Positions 1 through 6,306 of a stretch of 7,374 nt of DNA are shown here, piece by piece. The DNA comes from SIG622 sp045604705 (GTDB lineage: Bacteria; Bacillota; Clostridia; Oscillospirales; CAG-382), in assembly GCA_045604705.1 (NCBI GenBank), contig JAZUOO010000057.1, positions 1 to 7,374 on the forward strand, read 5' to 3'. The notes under the pieces were generated by a model, which saw only the letters and a list, made by a program, of their open reading frames with translations, was not told the origin of the DNA and made no database searches. Each line of letters starts with the position of its first letter. The stretch's first letter is position 1. The translations under genes and the position numbers were made by a program.

Positions 1-232
1 CACGATGCATATTTGTCAAGCCTGCATTTCCGCTTCCGAAGGAACGGATATCCTGCTTGTACTTATACTTGGAAACGATGATTGCCGAATTGAGCGAGCC
101 GAAAAGATAGGCAATAACGGCAGTGAGAATCCATCCGAAGACGGTTATCAACAAATAATGATCGGGAGTATTGACCGCCCACTTGCCTATGAAATCAAAC
201 AGCTGGGGTAACGAATCGAACAAATAACGCAT
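1..232 (-). CDS. plsY: Glycerol-3-phosphate acyltransferase PlsY, N-terminal part (runs off left edge)
   Basis: The 77 visible codons give the N-terminus of PlsY, the integral membrane enzyme that moves an acyl group from acyl-phosphate to glycerol-3-phosphate, the first step of phospholipid synthesis. Seen in the sequence: a hydrophobic segment at about residues 28-45, the family pattern LFGSLNSA at about 43-50, and GSGNAGLTNMHR at 66-77, which matches the conserved GSGNxGxTNxxR block of the family. The N-terminus before the first membrane segment is about 25 residues, longer than in many PlsY proteins. The ATG at 232 lies 1 nt after the der stop codon, and a ribosome-binding site (AAAGGAG) sits inside the end of der, so the two genes are very likely cotranscribed and translationally coupled. 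The rest of the gene is beyond the window, so completeness cannot be judged. Confidence 0.9.
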   Translation of the reverse strand, partial: MRYLFDSLPQLFDFIGKWAVNTPDHYLLITVFGWILTAVIAYLFGSLNSAIIVSKYKYKQDIRSFGSGNAGLTNMHR

Positions 233-233
233 A

Positions 234-1571
234 TCAGTTGACTCCTTTCGGGTTTTCACCCTTTTGCTTTATGACAAAGCGGATGGGGGTGCCTGAGAAG
301 TCGAAGGCTTCACGCAGGCAGTTTTCGATATATCTCTGATAGGAAAAATGGAACAGCTCGGCATCGTTACAGAAAATAACGAATGTGGGAGCCTTGATGC
401 CTGTCTGTGTCATATAGTAAATCTTGAGTCTCTTGCCCTTGTCCGACGGGGGCTGAACTCTTGTTATGGCATCATTGAGAACGTCGTTGAGCATACCCGT
501 TGAAATTCTTGTGGATGCCTGGCCGTAGACGTAGTTTATAAGTTCGTATATTCTGTCAACTCTCTGTCCCGTTTTTGCGGATATGAAAAGTACGGGAGCA
601 TAAGTCATGTAAGCGAGCTTTGTGTATACTTCCTTGCGGTACTTGTCAAGAGTCTGTCCGTCCTTTTCAACAAGATCCCACTTATTTATTATGATTATGG
701 ATGCTTTGCCGTTTTCATGTGCAATACCCGCCACCCTTTCGTCCTGTGCGGTTATACCCTCGGTTGCATCCACCATTATTATGCACACATCACTCCTGTC
801 GACTGCCATTTCGGCACGAAGAACGCTGTACTTTTCAATTCTGTCCTCGATTTTGCCGCTTTTTCTTATGCCTGCGGTGTCGATAAATACAAATTTGCCG
901 TTTTCATTTTCGATGTGCGTATCAATAGCATCTCTGGTTGTACCTGCGATATTGGAAACAATCATTCTTTCCTCACCCAGGATTCTGTTTACAAGTGAGC
1001 TTTTACCTGCATTGGGTCGTCCTATTACCGCAACCTTGATTGCATCCTCATCTTCTTCCTCAAAGTCCTCCTTTGGAATAAGCTCGCAGATTCTTTCAAG
1101 CACATCTCCTGAGCCTGAGCCATGTACCGAGGACAATGCAATCGGATCACCGAGTCCCAGCTCGTAGAATTCATAGAATTCCGCCGGTATTTGACCTACT
1201 TTATCCATTTTGTTTACGGCAAGTACAACAGCCTTCTTGCTCTTTCTGAGCATATTGGCGATTTCCCTGTCGTCTGCCGTCACACCTGCATGAAAGTCCG
1301 TCATGAAGATTATCGCATCAGCACTGTCAATGGCTATCTGCGCCTGAGTCTTTATGTGGGACATGATGAGATCCTCTGTTGCGGGCTCGATACCGCCGGT
1401 GTCTATCATCATGAACTTTCTTCCCGCCCATTCTGTTTCAAAATAAATCCTGTCACGTGTTACTCCGGGAGTATCCTCGACTATTGAGATACGCTTTCCC
1501 GCAAGCTTATTGAAAAATGTGCTCTTGCCGACGTTGGGTCTTCCGACAATAGCAATAATCGGTTTTGCCAT
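234..1571 (-). CDS. der: Ribosome assembly GTPase Der (EngA)
   Basis: Der is an essential cytoplasmic GTPase with two tandem G domains that helps assemble the 50S ribosomal subunit. Domain 1 shows GRPNVGKST (10-18), DTPGVTRDR (33-41), DTGG (57-60) and NKMD (120-123). An acidic linker (about 168-176) leads to domain 2 with GRPNAGKSS (184-192), GTTRD (210-214), DTAG (231-234), NKWD (296-299) and SAKTG (331-335). Residues from about 352 to the end form the KH-like RNA-binding domain. All nucleotide-binding motifs look intact, and 445 residues is the normal family length. The ATG at 1571 is preceded by AGGAGG 9 nt upstream. It sits between a radical SAM/DUF512 gene and plsY, an order I associate with Clostridia. 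Confidence 0.97.
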   Translation of the reverse strand: MAKPIIAIVGRPNVGKSTFFNKLAGKRISIVEDTPGVTRDRIYFETEWAGRKFMMIDTGGIEPATEDLIMSHIKTQAQIAIDSADAIIFMTDFHAGVTADDREIANMLRKSKKAVVLAVNKMDKVGQIPAEFYEFYELGLGDPIALSSVHGSGSGDVLERICELIPKEDFEEEDEDAIKVAVIGRPNAGKSSLVNRILGEERMIVSNIAGTTRDAIDTHIENENGKFVFIDTAGIRKSGKIEDRIEKYSVLRAEMAVDRSDVCIIMVDATEGITAQDERVAGIAHENGKASIIIINKWDLVEKDGQTLDKYRKEVYTKLAYMTYAPVLFISAKTGQRVDRIYELINYVYGQASTRISTGMLNDVLNDAITRVQPPSDKGKRLKIYYMTQTGIKAPTFVIFCNDAELFHFSYQRYIENCLREAFDFSGTPIRFVIKQKGENPKGVN

Positions 1572-1579
1572 TTTATATT

Positions 1580-1595
1580 ACCTCCTTTTTGAGGT
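1580..1595 (-). promoter_or_regulatory. Small hairpin including the der ribosome-binding site
   Basis: On the minus strand ACCTC (1591-1595) can pair with GAGGT (1580-1584) across a six-base loop, AAAAAG. The AGGAGG ribosome-binding site of der spans the loop and 3' arm. Five base pairs is weak, so this may be fortuitous; if real it would slightly reduce der translation. Confidence 0.3.
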
Positions 1596-1631
1596 TGTTT
1601 TTTCTGTAAAACGGTATGCATCACAAAGTGC

Positions 1632-1666
1632 AACACTCCGCACTCCGAATTCAGCATTCCGCACTC
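1632..1666 (-). repeat. Degenerate 7-bp tandem repeat, five units
   Basis: Read on the minus strand, five adjacent heptamers run without a gap: GAGTGCG (1660-1666), GAATGCT (1653-1659), GAATTCG (1646-1652), GAGTGCG (1639-1645) and GAGTGTT (1632-1638). The consensus is roughly GARTGCG. The array lies in the probable untranslated leader of der, about 60 bp before its start. It codes for nothing I recognise. Confidence 0.65.
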
Positions 1667-1672
1667 TCTTAT

Positions 1673-1736
1673 ATTTTATCGTAATTTAAAGAAAAACTAT
1701 ACTGCTATTTTGCAAATATATTAGGAGCAAATTATA
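1673..1736 (-). promoter_or_regulatory. Possible promoter region for der-plsY
   Basis: This AT-rich stretch after the DUF512 stop holds two -10-like boxes on the minus strand: TATAAT at 1731-1736 and TAAAAT (in GATAAAAT) at 1673-1678. Neither has a good -35 box at 16-18 bp, so the call is tentative. The 194-bp gap (1572-1765) is much wider than the other spacings here, which makes a separate der promoter plausible. I see no intrinsic terminator for the upstream gene in it, so read-through is also possible. Confidence 0.3.
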
Positions 1737-1765
1737 AATTACGTTATTTTCAAAACTAAGTTATA

Positions 1766-3079
1766 TCAAACTCCGAGGATACTGCGTACAAATTCGCCGC
1801 CGCTGCTCTCGTTCGGCGTAACCTTAACACCAAGCTTTTCTGAAAAGTCATCTATGCTCATATCGTCAAGGAACAAATCCTTTTCATGGCGGAGACAACA
1901 TTCGGGGATAAACAGTTCCTCGCCAAGCTCTTTTCCCTCAAGGGACTTTAGCATATCCTTGCCTGTAAGAAGCCCCGCAACGGTAACCGAGCCGCCGAAA
2001 AATTCGTTTTTGGCACAGTAGACGTTGCATTTAAGCTTAGGATACTGTTTCATTATTTTCCCTGCACATTCTTTAATAAAACTGTATGCCGCCTCACCGG
2101 TGACAACGGAAACCTGTCTTTCCTTACTAAGTTCAAAGCCGTCTTCGGAAAGGTATTGGAGTTCATCGTCAACTTCATCACCCATTGAGCGTATCATACC
2201 TACTCCGTTTTCAAGCTGGGGATAGTCCTCGTAGTATTCAAAATCCGGAATTTCTCTTTCTGCTTTCAAGTACCATTCATCCGAGGCATAAACAAGTCTT
2301 TGTCCTATGTGGGCAAGGTTCATGTCGCCTTGGGCGTTTATTATGTCAAGAACCTTTTCGCTGTCCTCTTTACCAAAGGGTTCAAGAGGATAAAGCCCGT
2401 CCCTGTGACCGGTAAGTCCCGCAGGCACAACGGCTATACTTTCCACATAAGGGTAGAAGCTGCAAAGATCTGAAAGAGTTTTCTTCAGCTCATCTCCGTC
2501 ATTGAGTCCCTTGCACAGAACTATCTGACAGTTCATCATAATTTCGCCCTCACGGAATTTCTGAAGATAGCGGAGTGATGTACCTGAATTGGGGTTCTTC
2601 ATCATTCTGCATCGAAGCTCCGGATTTGTGGTATGAACAGAGATATTGACAGGCGAAATTCTCATTTTTATAATTCTGTCAACTTCCTCGTCGGAAAGGT
2701 TTGTAAGTGTCACATAGTTTCCGAAAAAGAATGACAGTCTTGAATCATCGTCCTTGAAATATATGCTCTCTCGCATTCCGTGGGGGTTCTGGTCGATAAA
2801 GCAGAATACGCACTTGTTTTTGCAGGAATGCTTTTTGTCCATGAGGTATGTTTCAAACTCAAGACCGATGTCGTCGTATTCGTCTTTTTTCTTTATCGGG
2901 AAGGACAGCTTTTCACCATCACGCACAACTTCCACCGTGATTTTTTTGTCCATGATATAGAATCTGTAGTCAAGGACATCGCGTATTTCGTTGCCGCTGA
3001 CAGATACAAGCTCATCCCCGATTTTTACTCCTGCTTTATCTGCATAGGAATTCTTTTCAACTCCACATATTTTTACCAT
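1766..3079 (-). CDS. PDZ / radical SAM / DUF512 protein of unknown function
   Basis: A 437-residue protein with three parts. Residues 1-65 are a PDZ-like domain (NSYADKAGVKIGDELVSVSG at 10-29). From about 80 there is a radical SAM-like core with the cluster motif CKNKCVFC, giving cysteines 86, 90 and 93 for a 4Fe-4S cluster, followed by FIDQNPHGMR and the family block NYVTLTNLSD. The C-terminal third is DUF512. This matches the DUF512/TIGR03279-type putative radical SAM family, whose reaction I do not know to be established. The ATG at 3079 was chosen because GAGGG lies 7 nt upstream and the PDZ domain begins there; an in-frame ATG at 3103 adds 8 residues but has no clear ribosome-binding site. 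The gene starts 52 bp past the rpmF terminator hairpin and precedes der, suggesting but not proving a link to ribosome or GTPase functions. Confidence 0.88.
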   Translation of the reverse strand: MVKICGVEKNSYADKAGVKIGDELVSVSGNEIRDVLDYRFYIMDKKITVEVVRDGEKLSFPIKKKDEYDDIGLEFETYLMDKKHSCKNKCVFCFIDQNPHGMRESIYFKDDDSRLSFFFGNYVTLTNLSDEEVDRIIKMRISPVNISVHTTNPELRCRMMKNPNSGTSLRYLQKFREGEIMMNCQIVLCKGLNDGDELKKTLSDLCSFYPYVESIAVVPAGLTGHRDGLYPLEPFGKEDSEKVLDIINAQGDMNLAHIGQRLVYASDEWYLKAEREIPDFEYYEDYPQLENGVGMIRSMGDEVDDELQYLSEDGFELSKERQVSVVTGEAAYSFIKECAGKIMKQYPKLKCNVYCAKNEFFGGSVTVAGLLTGKDMLKSLEGKELGEELFIPECCLRHEKDLFLDDMSIDDFSEKLGVKVTPNESSGGEFVRSILGV

Positions 3080-3130
3080 TATCTGTCCCTCAAAACATTT
3101 CATACGGAAATTTCAATAATTTTTCGTAAT

Positions 3131-3170
3131 CAAAAAACAAGAGAAGGAAACAGGGGTGCTGCTCCTTCTC
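3131..3170 (-). terminator. Intrinsic terminator of the rpsB-tsf-yceD-rpmF operon
   Basis: On the minus strand GAGAAGGA (3163-3170) pairs perfectly with TCCTTCTC (3141-3148). A further CAG/CTG pairing inside narrows the loop. The U-rich tract TTGTTTTTTG follows directly (3131-3140). It lies about 50 bp after the rpmF stop, which is typical for the end of an operon. The spacer before it holds another small hairpin, TTTCC/GGAAA (about 3186-3200). Confidence 0.88.
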
Positions 3171-3221
3171 GTATTTCAAGTATCATTTTCCAAAACGGAA
3201 AGCCTACTTTTCAAAAGAAAC

Positions 3222-3434
3222 TTACGCTTCCTTTGCTTCTTCAGCTACGGGAGCTGCTTCGGGCTTGGAATAGTCCTTGCCTGCATATGTTCCGCAGTTC
3301 TTGCATACTCTGTGGGAAAGAATGAACTCACCGCACTTCGGGCACTTTGTGATACCGGGAATTGCTATCTTCCATACGTTGTTACGTCTCTTATCTCTTC
3401 TTGCTTTGGAAACTTTCCTCTTCGGTACTGCCAT
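3222..3434 (-). CDS. rpmF: 50S ribosomal protein L32 (zinc-finger form)
   Basis: This 70-residue protein is L32 of the large ribosomal subunit. The N-terminus MAVPKRKVSKARRDKRR is the family signature, and four cysteines (31, 34, 44 and 47, in CPKC and CKNC) form the zinc-binding motif of the C+ type. Bacteria may also carry a cysteine-free paralogue used under zinc limitation, which is not seen here. The usual length is about 56-60 residues; the extra length is an Ala/Glu/Lys-rich tail after residue 55. The ribosome-binding site AGGAGG lies 8 nt before the ATG. It follows yceD by 49 bp, the usual partner gene, and is the last gene before the operon terminator. Confidence 0.96.
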   Translation of the reverse strand: MAVPKRKVSKARRDKRRNNVWKIAIPGITKCPKCGEFILSHRVCKNCGTYAGKDYSKPEAAPVAEEAKEA

Positions 3435-3483
3435 GGTAGTTACCTCCTGTATAATGTGTTAATTTATTCAAATTATTTGATGT

Positions 3484-4020
3484 TCAATCGAATTTAAGAT
3501 TTTTCAGAACCGCAAGTCTTGGGTCAACTTCCTTTTTGTTGCAGTCGCATTCACCCATATTAAGGTTCTTGCCGCAGCTTCCGCACAGTCCTTTGCAATC
3601 TTCACTGCATATGAAACGTGTGGGGAAATTGAGGATAAACAGTAACCTTGCACATTCTTCTATGTCAAGCTCGCCGCCAACAGTCGAGATGTAGTCTTCG
3701 CTATCCTCGTTGACATGACTTTCGGTAAGTCCGTATATCTTTGTGAATTCGATTCTTTCACTTATTGGTTCAAGGCATCTTGCACATTCTGTTTCAATGT
3801 CGACACCTACGGTTATCTGAAGCTCCGTATAGCCTTCATTTTTTTCTTTACCCTGTGCTTTGCCCGTCACCTTTCCCGTGACATTTACGGGGGAACGGAA
3901 TGTTACGTCCTCAAAGCCGTAATTTTCTTCCGGGAGATTACAGCTTACATCAAGCTCTTTCACCTCACCATTATAAATGGGCTTTATGTTTATCTTTCCG
4001 TTTTTTATCTCAGCTGTCAT
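3484..4020 (-). CDS. yceD: YceD / DUF177 family protein (large-subunit rRNA accumulation)
   Basis: A 178-residue protein of the YceD/DUF177 family, which is linked to accumulation of 23S rRNA and is usually encoded next to rpmF. Evidence: CARCL at 79-83 (cysteines 79 and 82), and the C-terminal cysteine cluster CSEDCKGLCGSCG at 138-150 followed by CDC (158-160) and DPRLAVLKNL, which is the characteristic family ending. The cysteine cluster suggests metal binding, an inference from spacing only. The ATG at 4020 has only a modest ribosome-binding site (AAAGG, 5 nt upstream) and lies 25 bp after the tsf stop, so translation may depend partly on ribosomes leaving tsf. The precise molecular role of the family is not settled. 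Confidence 0.9.
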   Translation of the reverse strand: MTAEIKNGKINIKPIYNGEVKELDVSCNLPEENYGFEDVTFRSPVNVTGKVTGKAQGKEKNEGYTELQITVGVDIETECARCLEPISERIEFTKIYGLTESHVNEDSEDYISTVGGELDIEECARLLFILNFPTRFICSEDCKGLCGSCGKNLNMGECDCNKKEVDPRLAVLKNLKFD

Positions 4021-4045
4021 TATAGCCTTTAACTATACGTCAGAA

Positions 4046-4963
4046 TTACTGCTTGCCTGTAAGCTTTGCAATTTCTTCAGCGAAGTTTTCTTCTCTCTTC
4101 TGGAGACCTTCACCCTTCTTGTAGATTACAAAGCTCTTAACAGCACATTCAACGCCTGCTTCTTTTGCTGCTGTTGCAACATACTTTTCAACGTTCATGG
4201 ATTCGTCCTTAACGTATTCCTGTTCGAGGAGACAAACCTTGGAATAGAACTTACCGATCTTACCCATTACGATACCGTCAAGAACCTTTTCGGGCTTGCC
4301 TGCCATCTTGGGATCGTTCTTCATCTGTTCAAGGATAATGCCCTTTTCTTCGTCTACAACGCTTGCGGGAACTTCATTTCTGTTGAGATATTCGGGTTCC
4401 ATAGCAGCAATCTGAAGTGCAACGTTCTTGAGAATTGCATGAACATCGTCATTATCTGTAGCTGTTTCGCCTGTTACGATAACGCCGATTGTGCCGCCGC
4501 CGTGAACATAGGAGCTGGAGATACCTTCAACAACGACAAATCTTCTGATTGTGAGCTTTTCACCGATTGTGAAGATCTTTTCCTTGAGTACTTCGTCAAC
4601 TGTTCTGTCTTCGCCTGTGAACTTTGTAGCGAGAAGAGCATCAACGTCAGCTACGCCTGTCTCGATAATTGTCTTAAGAAGACCGTTTACGAATTCCTGG
4701 AAAGAAGCGTTCTTTGCAACGAAGTCTGTTTCAGAGTTAACTTCAATCATAGCTGTCTTTGTACCTTCAGAATAAATAGCAACGATACCTTCAGCTGCGA
4801 TTCTGGAAGCCTTCTTATCAGCAACAGCCATACCCTTTTCACGAAGAAGCTTTATAGCCTCGTCCATATCGCCGTTTGCTTCTGTGAGTGCCTTCTTACA
4901 CTCCATCATGCCTATACCTGTCTTTGCGCGGAGTTCTGCAACGTCCTTAGCTGTGATTGCCAT
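4046..4963 (-). CDS. tsf: Translation elongation factor EF-Ts
   Basis: EF-Ts is the cytoplasmic nucleotide-exchange factor that recycles EF-Tu from its GDP to its GTP form. The 305-residue length is normal. Residues 1-55 form the UBA-like N-terminal domain with the signature LRAKTGIGMMECKKAL (11-26). TDFVAKN at 79-85 is the EF-Tu-contacting motif, with the Asp-Phe pair that pushes into EF-Tu. The core domain shows LQIAAMEPEYL, GKPEKVLDGIVMGKIGKFY and LLEQEYVKD, all strongly conserved. The ribosome-binding site AGGAGG is about 10 nt before the ATG. It lies 116 bp after rpsB, its near-universal partner, and I see no promoter or terminator between them. Confidence 0.97.
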   Translation of the reverse strand: MAITAKDVAELRAKTGIGMMECKKALTEANGDMDEAIKLLREKGMAVADKKASRIAAEGIVAIYSEGTKTAMIEVNSETDFVAKNASFQEFVNGLLKTIIETGVADVDALLATKFTGEDRTVDEVLKEKIFTIGEKLTIRRFVVVEGISSSYVHGGGTIGVIVTGETATDNDDVHAILKNVALQIAAMEPEYLNRNEVPASVVDEEKGIILEQMKNDPKMAGKPEKVLDGIVMGKIGKFYSKVCLLEQEYVKDESMNVEKYVATAAKEAGVECAVKSFVIYKKGEGLQKREENFAEEIAKLTGKQ

Positions 4964-5013
4964 AGTATATATTCCTCCTGTTACTTATCAAATTTTATAA
5001 TTAATTTAATATG

Positions 5014-5054
5014 AAATGGGTCGAAGTTTTGTGCGTAGCGCAAAATCTTCATTT
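5014..5054 (-). repeat. Long imperfect hairpin between rpsB and tsf
   Basis: On the minus strand GAAG (5047-5050) pairs with CTTC (5023-5026), TTTTG (5041-5045) with CAAAA (5027-5031), and GC with GC around a 3-base loop. There is one bulged A and one C/A mismatch. Outer ATTT/AAAT pairing can extend the stem past a five-base bulge. No run of T follows, so it is not a standard terminator. It could be an RNA processing or stability element that tunes S2 versus EF-Ts output, or a copy of a dispersed palindromic repeat. Confidence 0.6.
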
Positions 5055-5079
5055 TAAATCGCCGTAGGTAATTTAAAGC

Positions 5080-5823
5080 TTATTCAGCATCGAGTTCAGC
5101 TTCGGCAACTTCCTTTTCAGCAACCATTTCTTCTGTCTGTTCGCCCTGTCTGCCTTCAAGAACAGCGTCTGCCATAACAGAGAGGATGAGCTTGATACCG
5201 CGGATAGCATCGTCATTTCCGGGGATTACATAGTCAACTTCATCGGGGTCGCAGTTTGTATCAACGATAGCAACTACCGGAATACCGAGCTTCTTTGCTT
5301 CTGCAACTGCGTTCTTTTCCTTCTTGGGGTCAACAATGAACATAGCGGAAGGAATGCCGCCCATATTCTTAATACCACCGAGGTTTCTTTCAAGGTCGTT
5401 GATTTCCTTAACGAGGGAGATAACTTCCTTCTTGGGGAGAAGATCGAATGTTCCATCGTCTTCCATTCGGTGAAGCTTGTTGAGTCTTGCGATGCTCTTC
5501 TGGATTGTCTTGAAGTTTGTGAGCATACCGCCGAGCCATCTTACGTTTACGAAGTTTACGCCTGCTCTTTCAGCTTCTTCCTTGATTGCGTCGGAAGCCT
5601 GCTTCTTTGTACCTACGAAGAGGATTGAGCCGCCTTCAGCTGCGATTTCCTGTACAAACTTGTACGCTTCTTCGAGCTTCTTAACTGTCTTCTGAAGGTC
5701 GATGATGTAAACACCGTTTCTTTCGGTGAAGATGTATTCAGCCATCTTAGGGTTCCATCTTCTTGTGTGGTGACCGAAATGTACTCCCGCTTCCAGGAGC
5801 TGTTTCATGGATACTACTGACAT
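5080..5823 (-). CDS. rpsB: 30S ribosomal protein S2
   Basis: S2 is a late-assembling protein of the small ribosomal subunit. The 247-residue product has the signature LLEAGVHFGHHTRRWNPKM (9-27), then GTKKQA, RWLGGMLTNF and, near the C-terminus, DTNCDPD and IPGNDDAIR, all diagnostic. The last ~25 residues are an acidic tail typical of Firmicutes. I chose the ATG at 5823 because AAGGAGG lies 8 nt upstream and the conserved protein starts MSVVSMKQLLEAG; the frame stays open 20 codons further upstream to 5883, but that part belongs to the structured leader. It is the first gene of the rpsB-tsf-yceD-rpmF unit, and its leader probably allows autoregulation by S2. Confidence 0.97.
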   Translation of the reverse strand: MSVVSMKQLLEAGVHFGHHTRRWNPKMAEYIFTERNGVYIIDLQKTVKKLEEAYKFVQEIAAEGGSILFVGTKKQASDAIKEEAERAGVNFVNVRWLGGMLTNFKTIQKSIARLNKLHRMEDDGTFDLLPKKEVISLVKEINDLERNLGGIKNMGGIPSAMFIVDPKKEKNAVAEAKKLGIPVVAIVDTNCDPDEVDYVIPGNDDAIRGIKLILSVMADAVLEGRQGEQTEEMVAEKEVAEAELDAE

Positions 5824-5950
5824 AGTTATGTCCTCCTTGGGTTTTACCCTCCATACCGCTTGGATTTTACGGAAGAAAAGCACTGTCGGTACAACCCTTT
5901 CCGCATACGGTATGTGTGTTATTTATGCGAGTATGTATTTGCACACTCAC
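5824..5950 (-). promoter_or_regulatory. Structured 5' leader of rpsB mRNA (candidate S2 autoregulatory element)
   Basis: The predicted transcript starts near 5950, leaving a leader of about 127 nt. Reading 5'->3' on the minus strand, three structures can be drawn by eye. First, a 9-bp hairpin at the very 5' end: GTGAGTGTG (5942-5950) with CATACTCGC (5927-5935), loop CAAATA, two G-U pairs. Second, a two-part helix: CATACCG (5908-5914) with CGGTATG (5852-5858), enclosing TGCGGAA (5899-5905) with TTCCGTA (5868-5874). Third, GGGT/ACCC (5839-5849) directly before the AAGGAGG ribosome-binding site. Ribosomal protein operons are often controlled by such leaders, and rpsB leaders are known in other bacteria. 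Binding of S2 here is inference. Confidence 0.55.
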
Positions 5951-5956
5951 CGAATT

Positions 5957-5985
5957 ATTTTACCACAGATATATATAAAAATCAA
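5957..5985 (-). promoter_or_regulatory. Promoter of the rpsB operon
   Basis: On the minus strand there is a -35 box TTGATT (5980-5985), a 17-bp spacer and a -10 box TAAAAT (5957-5962). The -10 box is preceded by TGG, an extended -10 element. The spacing is ideal for the housekeeping sigma factor. The expected start point is near 5950-5951. The -35 box is only about 35 bp from the end of the truncated phage scaffold frame. Confidence 0.8.
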
Positions 5986-6019
5986 GCAACAATCGTTTTT
6001 TTTACATTTTTTTAACATT

Positions 6020-6286
6020 TTAGCATAACAGCATTTTGAGCAAAGCAATTTCGTTTTTGAGCCCGTCCACATCAACACCGTCAAATTTCTTTACAGCGTC
6101 CTGCAAAGTCTTTATGGTCGTGTTGGCAGTGTTAAGCTCAGTTTCCTTGGCATCATACTTTCCCTTTGCCACATACTCGCCGCTTGCAAGGTCAACGAGC
6201 TTGATTTCCGGGTGAGCCTTTAGAGCTTCCGAAAACTGTGAGAAAGTTAGAGAGTTTTCGCCAAAGAGTTCCTTTAAAAATTCCAT
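6020..6286 (-). pseudogene. Phage GP20-type scaffold protein, C-terminally truncated remnant
   Basis: The 88-codon frame begins MEFLKELFGE and continues with LASGEYVAKGKYD (33-45) and a Lys/Glu-rich predicted coiled coil (about 45-84), the hallmarks of the GP20 'minor structural'/scaffold family that guides capsid assembly. Complete members are roughly twice this length; here the frame stops after MLLC, with the family match ending near residue 84. The lost part should hold the C-terminal region needed to interact with the major capsid protein. The start at 6286 was chosen for the ribosome-binding site AAAGGA 5 nt upstream; an alternative ATG at 6307 adds 7 residues. Downstream sequence is AT-rich, then the rpsB promoter, with no major capsid gene. 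I infer a deletion or recombination scar; the fragment is probably non-functional. Confidence 0.75.
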
Positions 6287-6306
6287 AAGAATCCTTTCTT
6301 CGCACA

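Noticed and set aside
5..211. Plus-strand frame of 68 codons at the left edge
   Set aside because: The opposite strand encodes the conserved PlsY N-terminus with a coupled start; the plus-strand frame is a shadow.
622..1167. Plus-strand frame of 181 codons across der
   Set aside because: Fully antisense to conserved Der motifs; serine/leucine-rich shadow composition.
3080..3103. Upstream ATG for the DUF512 protein
   Set aside because: No clear ribosome-binding site, whereas GAGGG is well placed for the ATG at 3079, where the PDZ-like domain begins.
3977..5014. Long plus-strand open frame (345 codons, cysteine-rich) across tsf
   Set aside because: It lies antisense to the clearly conserved tsf and part of yceD, has no family resemblance and no good ribosome-binding site; it is a by-product of tsf codon usage.
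5824..5883. 20-codon N-terminal extension of S2
   Set aside because: The strong ribosome-binding site and conserved S2 start point to 5823, and the extension covers the structured leader.
5986..6040. Attachment site or integrase scar at the prophage edge
   Set aside because: No tRNA, no direct repeat pair and no integrase visible; a core site cannot be shown from one edge alone.
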